From: Prevotellaceae bacterium
Lineage (GTDB): Bacteria > Bacteroidota > Bacteroidia > Bacteroidales > UBA932
NCBI GenBank assembly: GCA_031267155.1
Contig: JAIRZR010000522.1
Span: forward strand, 1-19,851
Reading direction: 5' to 3'
Length of the DNA: 19,851 nucleotides
Shown here: one piece after another, positions 14,932 to 19,851 of the stretch
How the letters are laid out: every line of letters starts with the position of its first letter
Position numbering within the stretch: the first letter of the stretch is position 1
The notes under the pieces: generated by a model
What the model was told of the DNA's origin: nothing
Seen by the model: the letters and a program-made list of their open reading frames with translations, nothing else
Databases searched by the model: none
Position numbers and translations under genes: made by a program

Positions 14932-16719
14932 ATGAAACTTAAATTTTTGACATCGGTAACGTTTTTTTTAGCAGTTTTGGCTGCATTGTGCTGCTGCACT
15001 CTGTTTCTCTCATCTTCTCATTTCGTCAGTCGGGAAGTATCGCCAAAATGGTTTGGACTGATTGCCGGAATTGCTTTGACGGGTATTATTAGCTTTTTAC
15101 AGCAAAGGGTTTATATCCCTGCAAAATCACTGTTTCTGTTGATTTCCGTTTCATGTTTTATTGTCTTTTTCAGAGACTGGGCTGTTTCCGGATTCAACGA
15201 TTATCTGTTGACGCAAACCTTTTGTCTTATCTTTCTGTTTTTTGTTTTGCAGCAGGCGATACCGGTTTTGCCTTCCGGATATTTGTTTGGAATGTTTGCT
15301 CTGCTGGCGACAGTTCTTGCATTTTACGGTATATTGCAGTATGCAGGCGTGTTTTACGGCGCAAACAGTTTCAAAATAACGGGAAGTTTTGACAATCCTG
15401 CCGGTTATGCCGCGGCTTTGGCTTGCCTTTTTCCATACGTTTTCCGGTTTTTTCGAAATTCTCATCAAGCGGTCAAATATATTTCGATATTTATTGCTTC
15501 CATCATATTCCTTACAGCGGCGCTGTCCGGTTCAAGGGCGGCTATTGTATCCTGCCTTGCCGTTTCCGCATGTTTTCTGTTCAGCAGATATTCGGGATTG
15601 AAAATAAGGAAAGGAATAAAAATCACGCTTGTATGCATAGCAATTGCAGGAATGACGGGTCTCTACTTCCTGAAAAGGGATTCGGCAAACGGACGCCTGC
15701 TGATTTGGCAGACCACATGGAATATGATCAGGGACAAGCCGCTTGCCGGACACGGATACAGCGCTGTTAATGCCAAATACATGCTGTATCAGGCGGAATA
15801 TTTCGACGTCCATCCCGATAGCCGGTACTCAGCACTGGCAGACAATGTGCTGCATCCGTTCAACGAGTATCTTTTAGTCCTGTCCGAGCATGGCGTCATT
15901 GGGTTTGGCGTTCCTGTTCTGTTGGTATTGTTTACCGTACGCATTTATCGCCGCAAGCCCGGGCGTACGAAGTTTATTGCCATGCTGAGTCTTTTGTCGC
16001 TTGCGGTATTTTCGTGTTTTTCCTATCCGTTTAAATATCCCTTTAGCTGGATTATGCTTTTCCTGAATATTACTCTCATCTTTCCCGCTATGGAAGTATC
16101 ATCCCGCAGCAGGGTCTATCCGATAAAAGCCTTGATGTCCGTAATTGCTGCCGGTCTTTTATTCGCCGGCACCATCCTGACGGAAGCGGAAATAAAATGG
16201 AACACAATCGCACATCAGTCGCTGGCGGGAAAAACACTGCAGGTATTGCCCGAATATGATAAACTGTACGCGTATCTCGGCAGAAACGGACTTTTCCTGT
16301 ATAATCATGCCGCCGAACTGCACGAAGTGAAGGAGTATGAAAGAAGCCTCTCGGTTTTCAGCCTGTGTACCAAGTATTACAACGATATGGACGTGCAGAT
16401 GCTGCTTGCCGACAATTACAGGGAACTGGGCAGGTACGACGAAGCTGAAAAACATTTCCGGCTTGCAGCATCCATGTGTCCCAACCGTTTTATGCCGCTA
16501 TATCAGCTGGTTATCTTATACAGGGAAACAAATCGCAACGAAGAGGCGCTTAATCTGGCGCAGCAAATACTTGACAAAGAAATTAAAATCCCTTCTGCTA
16601 CTGTTAGCGCCATTAGAAATGAGATGCAGCAGTTGATAGAAGACGGTCAAAAAGAAAAAACTGTTCCGGAGCCTGAAAGCCGGACGAATGTTGAGTCTTT
16701 AAATTTTAATTTTATATAA
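14932..16719 (+). CDS. O-antigen ligase/polymerase (Wzy_C)-like membrane protein with C-terminal TPRs
   Basis: I prefer the ATG at 14932 (595 residues, MKLKFLTSVTFFLAVLA), which starts directly with a membrane segment. The ATG at 14875 is in frame but abuts the tandem array. The N-terminal ~370 residues are about ten hydrophobic helices. They carry family landmarks: ITGSFDNPAGYAAALACLFP, ALSGSRAAIVS, RLLIWQTTWNMIRDKPLAGHG and HPFNEYLLVLSEHGVIGF. These match the Wzy_C fold of O-antigen ligases and polymerases. From about residue 440 to the end are TPR-like helices (LLADNYRELGRYDEAEKHFRLA, NRNEEALNLAQQILDKE). It presumably acts in the inner membrane on a lipid-linked glycan or transfers glycan to an acceptor; ligase, polymerase and glycosyl-transfer roles cannot be separated by sequence. 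A sigma factor gene follows 4 bp downstream. Confidence 0.85.
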   Translation: MKLKFLTSVTFFLAVLAALCCCTLFLSSSHFVSREVSPKWFGLIAGIALTGIISFLQQRVYIPAKSLFLLISVSCFIVFFRDWAVSGFNDYLLTQTFCLIFLFFVLQQAIPVLPSGYLFGMFALLATVLAFYGILQYAGVFYGANSFKITGSFDNPAGYAAALACLFPYVFRFFRNSHQAVKYISIFIASIIFLTAALSGSRAAIVSCLAVSACFLFSRYSGLKIRKGIKITLVCIAIAGMTGLYFLKRDSANGRLLIWQTTWNMIRDKPLAGHGYSAVNAKYMLYQAEYFDVHPDSRYSALADNVLHPFNEYLLVLSEHGVIGFGVPVLLVLFTVRIYRRKPGRTKFIAMLSLLSLAVFSCFSYPFKYPFSWIMLFLNITLIFPAMEVSSRSRVYPIKALMSVIAAGLLFAGTILTEAEIKWNTIAHQSLAGKTLQVLPEYDKLYAYLGRNGLFLYNHAAELHEVKEYERSLSVFSLCTKYYNDMDVQMLLADNYRELGRYDEAEKHFRLAASMCPNRFMPLYQLVILYRETNRNEEALNLAQQILDKEIKIPSATVSAIRNEMQQLIEDGQKEKTVPEPESRTNVESLNFNFI

Positions 16720-16723
16720 TATT

Positions 16724-17242
16724 ATGGAAAACAATGAATTAATAGATGAGTTATACAGGAAATACTACAAATATCTTTTATATATTGCAAAAAAAATTGT
16801 TCCCGAAGCCAATGCCGAGGATATTGTCAGTGAAGTTTTTCTGAAACTTATGGAATCGCCACAATGGTTGGATCAATGCAAGTTAAAATTGGAATGCCCT
16901 GATGAATTAAAACGTATTTTGCGGGCGTTTCTGCATAATGCATGTACGGACTATTGCAAACATTCTAACATAACGCATAAGATTTTTAAGGATATCCCTG
17001 AACTCGAATTATTGGCAATATCAATAGATATGGAACAAAAATACGAAGACAGGGATTTGTTTGAGCATATAATAAATACCCCCAATAGATTAAGTGAACG
17101 GGGTAAAAATGTTTTTTTTAAATATCATATAGAAGGTTATTTGATAAAAGAACTTGCCGAACAAACAGGGCTTTCTCCACGAACTATAGAGACTTATGTA
17201 TATCGAGCATTAGAATATTTTAGAAAAATTTTCAAAAAATGA
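16724..17242 (+). CDS. ECF-type RNA polymerase sigma factor
   Basis: The 172-residue protein has the two-domain ECF layout. Region 2 lies near residues 6-75 (YRKYYKYLLYIAKKIVPEAN, then AEDIVSEVFLKLME). Region 4 lies near 118-168 (LSERGKNVFFKYHIEGYLIK, ELAEQTGLSPRTIETYVYRA), containing the helix-turn-helix. It would direct RNA polymerase to a limited set of promoters. It follows the ligase-like gene by 4 bp, so the two are probably co-transcribed. No FecR-type anti-sigma gene follows, unlike many Sus-linked sigma genes in Bacteroidetes. Its DNA is visibly more AT-rich than the Sus operon. Whether it controls the Sus locus 2.4 kb upstream is unknown. Confidence 0.92.
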   Translation: MENNELIDELYRKYYKYLLYIAKKIVPEANAEDIVSEVFLKLMESPQWLDQCKLKLECPDELKRILRAFLHNACTDYCKHSNITHKIFKDIPELELLAISIDMEQKYEDRDLFEHIINTPNRLSERGKNVFFKYHIEGYLIKELAEQTGLSPRTIETYVYRALEYFRKIFKK

Positions 17243-17296
17243 AAAAAGTTTGTCGTATTTTTCCCTGCTCAATCGTTTTTATTAATGTAGGTTTAA

Positions 17297-17758
17297 ATGT
17301 ATTTTTACAATAAAATGATAGAAAAAATAGGAGTAACAAGAGTAAGGAAGACAGGTATAAACGATTTGATTGTTTGTATTTTGTTTTGTGTTTTTGCTTT
17401 GTCTCCCGCTTTCTGTTGTTTTCCTGTTAACAGGACGCAAGAAGCGGAGAAACATTTCCGGCTTGCCTCGTCCATCTGTATGCCTTTAGATCACTTAGTT
17501 TCCTCATACAAAGGAACAAATTGCAATAAAAAAGCGCTTAAATCGGCGCAACAAATACTTAATAAAGAAACTAAAAATCCTTCTTCTCCTGTTAGTGCCA
17601 TTAGAAATGAAATGCGGCAACTGACAGAGATAAGTCAAACGAAGAAGGTCGTTCCGGCGCTTGAAAGCCAGACGAATATCGAACCTCTAACAACAGAACA
17701 ACAAACTTGGCGCGAAAAGTTTTCGGATATTGCTCCGAAAGCCTTCGCGCCTCCGTAA
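17297..17758 (+). pseudogene. Degenerate partial copy of the ligase-like protein's TPR tail
   Basis: The 153-codon frame begins with an unrelated hydrophobic, signal-like stretch (INDLIVCILFCVFALSPAFC, about residues 21-40). From codon 49 it matches the C-terminus of the product of 14932-16719: EAEKHFRLASSIC, then ALKSAQQILNKE, then VSAIRNEMRQL, then ESQTNIE. The DNA copies (16441-16700 and about 17441-17690) are offset by 1000 bp at their starts and flank the sigma factor gene. Compared with the parent, the middle of a TPR is shortened. The same frame stays readable past the stop at 17756 through one further stop (17807) to 17914. It could still make a small secreted protein, so 'pseudogene' is a judgement. 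Confidence 0.6.
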
Positions 17759-17809
17759 ATAGAATGTGGTTCGTTACAATTTGTGTGCGGTACAATTGCC
17801 ACGTTGTGA

Positions 17810-17914
17810 ATAGTCGTATACTCAGTTTGTAATCCTGCGGAAGTTATTCGTCCGTTCAGTGAAAATCAAAGAGAATACACGTTTAACGTGAACTATTACT
17901 TGACGAAAGTCTGA
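17810..17914 (+). pseudogene. Possible 3' coding remnant
   Basis: In the same frame as the 17297-17758 ORF, the codons between the stop at 17807 and the stop at 17912 give a protein-like sequence (NPAEVIRPFSENQREYTF, then NVNYYLTKV). It has no start codon of its own. It looks like the end of an eroded gene, but I do not recognise the family and chance cannot be excluded. The rest of 17759-17972 holds nothing I can name; no good promoter for the next gene was found. Confidence 0.3.
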
Positions 17915-17972
17915 GGCGGCGCCTGTCCGTGATATAAATCAGGCAAAATACAATTTTAATAGCATAAATAAA

Positions 17973-18740
17973 ATGGAAACACGTTTTTTTAAAATTTCGC
18001 TAATAATTGCAATATTTTTTGTAAGTTGTTTTGTAATAGGATGTCAAACAGAGGAAGATATTTCCACAGTTGACAGCAATGAAATAATAGATGGGTATTT
18101 GTCTTTACCAGAGGGATTCAACTTACTTGATTTGTCCGATAGGGAGTCTCATATATTTATGACAGCTTTTAGTCGGATGTCTATTGCATCCGAAAACGGA
18201 ATATTCAAGACGAAGTTTACTTCTGGAAATCAGGTTAATATTTCAGAGGAATTGTTTAATTTTTTCAGAGAGACAATTATTAATTCGAATAAATCAAAAG
18301 ATATAGAAGAAATAGAATTATTGTCTCCCCGTCTGAAATTGCCAACTGAATCTACTTCTAACAATGATTGTGTAGCTTACAGTATATATAATGCAATACA
18401 TGCTTACGGTTCATCAACCACTTTGGCATCTGTTAAATCATATATACAAAATACTTACGGTACTAATGGAGTACTTCTGAGTTCTATTACTGGAGCGATA
18501 CAACATTATTTAACAGGTTCCCCAATTGCGCTCAGCGATACTGCATATTATAGTTATCTGCCTTCGTCAGCAAATAAAATAATCATAGTGATCCCTGGAA
18601 GCCCGTATCATGCTGTAAATTTATATGCATGTTCAAATGGTTTAGCTGTTTATACAGATAGTAGTAGTGGTACTACTGGTGTTAGTATGATAGAAAGGTC
18701 AAAGGTTGTATATGCATTCAAAGCTACTGGAGCAAAATGA
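17973..18740 (+). CDS. Lipoprotein with a C39/papain-like cysteine peptidase fold (predicted)
   Basis: The 255-residue product has a signal with lipobox VIGC (Cys24). After a low-similarity N-terminal ~120 residues it shows three landmarks of a papain-like or C39-like enzyme: Cys133 at a helix start (NNDCVAYSIYNAIHAYG), His213 in a strand after a Gly-Ser-Pro turn (IPGSPYHAVNLYAC), and Asp229 (GLAVYTDSSSG). The spacing suits a Cys-His-Asp triad, as in double-glycine peptidases and related bacteriocin-processing or peptidoglycan enzymes. No ABC transporter domain is attached. It should be anchored in an envelope membrane. The next gene overlaps it by 4 bp (ATGA), so the two are probably made together. 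I infer activity from motif order only; it may instead be an inactive binding fold. Confidence 0.6.
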   Translation: METRFFKISLIIAIFFVSCFVIGCQTEEDISTVDSNEIIDGYLSLPEGFNLLDLSDRESHIFMTAFSRMSIASENGIFKTKFTSGNQVNISEELFNFFRETIINSNKSKDIEEIELLSPRLKLPTESTSNNDCVAYSIYNAIHAYGSSTTLASVKSYIQNTYGTNGVLLSSITGAIQHYLTGSPIALSDTAYYSYLPSSANKIIIVIPGSPYHAVNLYACSNGLAVYTDSSSGTTGVSMIERSKVVYAFKATGAK

Positions 18741-19594
18741 AAAAAATAATGAAAATGAATCGAATGTATTTAAAAAGATTACTTAGAGTAATTCATTATT
18801 GTCTGGTATTGTTGTTTCCTGTTCCGGTAAGTCTATTGGCACAATATGAAATTATTTTACCTTCCGATACCGAACAGTATGAAAAAAAGTCACTGGAAGC
18901 AGTTAATCGTTTGATGTCGGAAATGTTTAATATAAGTTATACAATACCGGATGGATTTGTTGATTTGAAACAGAATGGAATATTAACGAAAGCCGATAAG
19001 TCACCGTATATGACATTCTGTCCGATACTTCAATCAAAAGACAAAGAATGCATTTTGATGTATTCTGTCTTTCCGGAGGGAGTATGGAATAATAATTTAT
19101 CCAAAGAAGATTCGATTGCTGCAACTGAATGTCCCTGTCCTCCCGTTAATCCTTCTCCTTACAGTTATATGGGGAGGAATATGAAGCATCGAGATGTCAT
19201 GTTTTTAGAGTTAAAGGATATATTGCAGACAGATAATTTCGAGATGGATGATTACATTTCCATTCTTCCTGAAAAAAAATCAAAAAAATGGTTTAATGCC
19301 GATTCGGTGTTCTTTTTTAATGCTGATTCAACGTACTTTTTTGAACCGCTCCTTTCCGGAAATATTTGTCAGGACAAGTATATTCACTGCACAAGCATGT
19401 TTATCAGCAAATATAATCATGGAGTGATTTATTTTAAATGGTTTTTTACAGAGAAAGGAAAGAGAAAGGAACAACAGTATCTGAAAAAGCTCGCCAAAAA
19501 CATTTGGTTCAGCGATGACGAATTGCATTTATCTCAACAGGAAAAGGAAAAGTCATTTGAATGGTTGGGACGAGTATTTGTTGAGGGATATTAG
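18737..19594 (+). CDS. Secreted protein of unknown function
   Basis: The 285-residue protein has a basic N-terminus and one hydrophobic segment ending VSLLAQ, a likely signal peptide cut near residue 35-36. There is no lipobox. The mature part has no domain I recognise. It begins with a possible helix (EKKSLEAVNRLMSEMF), then YTIPDGFVDLKQNG, a mid-region Cys-Pro-Cys-Pro-Pro, and a C-terminal helical, lysine-rich stretch. Residues FNADSVFF and FNADSTYF form a short internal repeat. The start overlaps the upstream stop, so translation is probably coupled to the cysteine-peptidase-like lipoprotein; a partner, substrate or inhibitor role is possible but unproven. The DNA is AT-rich like its neighbour. 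Confidence 0.8.
   Translation: MKKIMKMNRMYLKRLLRVIHYCLVLLFPVPVSLLAQYEIILPSDTEQYEKKSLEAVNRLMSEMFNISYTIPDGFVDLKQNGILTKADKSPYMTFCPILQSKDKECILMYSVFPEGVWNNNLSKEDSIAATECPCPPVNPSPYSYMGRNMKHRDVMFLELKDILQTDNFEMDDYISILPEKKSKKWFNADSVFFFNADSTYFFEPLLSGNICQDKYIHCTSMFISKYNHGVIYFKWFFTEKGKRKEQQYLKKLAKNIWFSDDELHLSQQEKEKSFEWLGRVFVEGY
19292..19339 (+). repeat. 24-bp in-frame tandem duplication
   Basis: Two 24-bp units (19292-19315 and 19316-19339) begin TTTAATGCNGATTC and encode FNADSVFF and FNADSTYF inside the 18737-19594 gene. They differ at a handful of bases, so the duplication is not recent. Confidence 0.75.
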
Positions 19595-19698
19595 TCATGT
19601 TCGTTTTTTGATCATGAACGAGGGACTACCACAAGTAAAAATAGTCTAATTGTCATTGATTGTCGAAATCGAATAATGGGCTTTAAACTGGATTTAAT

Positions 19699-19741
19699 TA
19701 ATTTAAGTCGGGGATCATTGAGTGTCCCCGACATTAAATTA
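19699..19741. terminator. Long hairpin, probable terminator of the 17973-19594 unit
   Basis: TAATTTAA then GTCGGGGA (19699-19714) pairs with TCCCCGAC then TTAAATTA (19725-19741), with a single bulged A at 19733 and a 10-base loop. The GC core with AT-rich base on both sides could work in either direction. There is no long T run after it, and it lies 105 bp after the stop codon. Confidence 0.55.
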
Positions 19742-19782
19742 TACTGCGCGCAGGATGGTTTTGTGAGATGGAATCACATTGT

Positions 19783-19815
19783 TGCCCGTCATTGTAAGGC
19801 GCCGTTGAAGCAATC
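19783..19815 (-). repeat. Dispersed ATTGCTTC...CAATGACGG element, copy 2 (inverted, diverged)
   Basis: Read on the minus strand this is GATTGCTTC, then a GGCGCC-centred core, then CAATGACGGGCA. The ends match the element at 14574-14608 while the core differs, as expected for a palindromic repeat family with variable loops. Confidence 0.45.
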
Positions 19816-19839
19816 TAGAAAATAGGAATACTATTTCTA
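19816..19839. other. Inverted repeat at the window end
   Basis: TAGAAAATAG (19816-19825) pairs with CTATTTCTA (19831-19839) with one bulged A and a 5-base loop. It directly abuts the dispersed element. The function is unknown; nothing else is seen between 19742 and 19851. Confidence 0.4.
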
Positions 19840-19851
19840 TCTCACATTGTT

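Noticed and set aside
17900..17938. TTGACG and TATAAA as a promoter for the 17973 gene
   Set aside because: The spacing is 27 bp, too long for a sigma-70 type promoter, and Bacteroidetes promoters differ.

Overview
The window reads as a chromosomal segment of a member of the Bacteroidales (phylum Bacteroidota). The reasons are a SusC/SusD pair, a run of Bacteroidetes-only lipoprotein families (DUF4959/DUF5126/DUF5000, DUF4998, DUF5018, BACON), weak AAAGA-type ribosome sites, and one match to the TTTG / TAnnTTTG promoter. I cannot name the genus. All convincing genes lie on the + strand, and I found no tRNA, rRNA, transposase or CRISPR array.

Region 1 (1-354) holds a 33-unit GA microsatellite followed by a leader with at least five inverted repeats, two of which are mutually exclusive. 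Region 2 (355-11465) is a tightly packed Sus-type operon. It encodes the SusC porin, SusD, a DUF4959/DUF5126/DUF5000 lipoprotein, a DUF4998 + F5/8C lipoprotein, a DUF5018x4 + F5/8C lipoprotein and a BACON + M64-type metallopeptidase lipoprotein, and it ends at a strong terminator. Region 3 (11639-14356) repeats the last part of that layout: an F5/8C lipoprotein, now on four BIG2 domains, then a second M64-type lipoprotein, with another terminator between them.

Region 4 (14357-14931) is repeat-rich: two dispersed palindromic elements and a 12-copy 21-bp tandem array that runs up to the next gene. Region 5 (14932-17914) has an O-antigen-ligase/Wzy-like membrane protein with a TPR tail, an ECF sigma factor 4 bp behind it, and a decayed partial copy of the TPR tail. 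Region 6 (17973-19594), AT-rich, is a two-gene unit: a lipoprotein with a C39/papain-like Cys-His-Asp set and an unrecognised secreted protein overlapping it by 4 bp. The window closes with a strong hairpin and a second, inverted copy of the dispersed element.

Regions 2 and 3 look like one surface system. Several F5/8C lipoproteins would bind glycan on a glycoprotein, two M64-type peptidases would cut the polypeptide, SusD would capture the product and SusC would import it. No glycoside hydrolase is encoded here, so it is better read as a glycoprotein or peptide utilisation locus than as a classical polysaccharide locus. That role is inference from domain content. The best candidates for something undescribed are the duplicated 'lectin-like head + peptidase' module with swapped stalks and a HExxxH metal site, and the cysteine-peptidase-like lipoprotein with its unknown partner.
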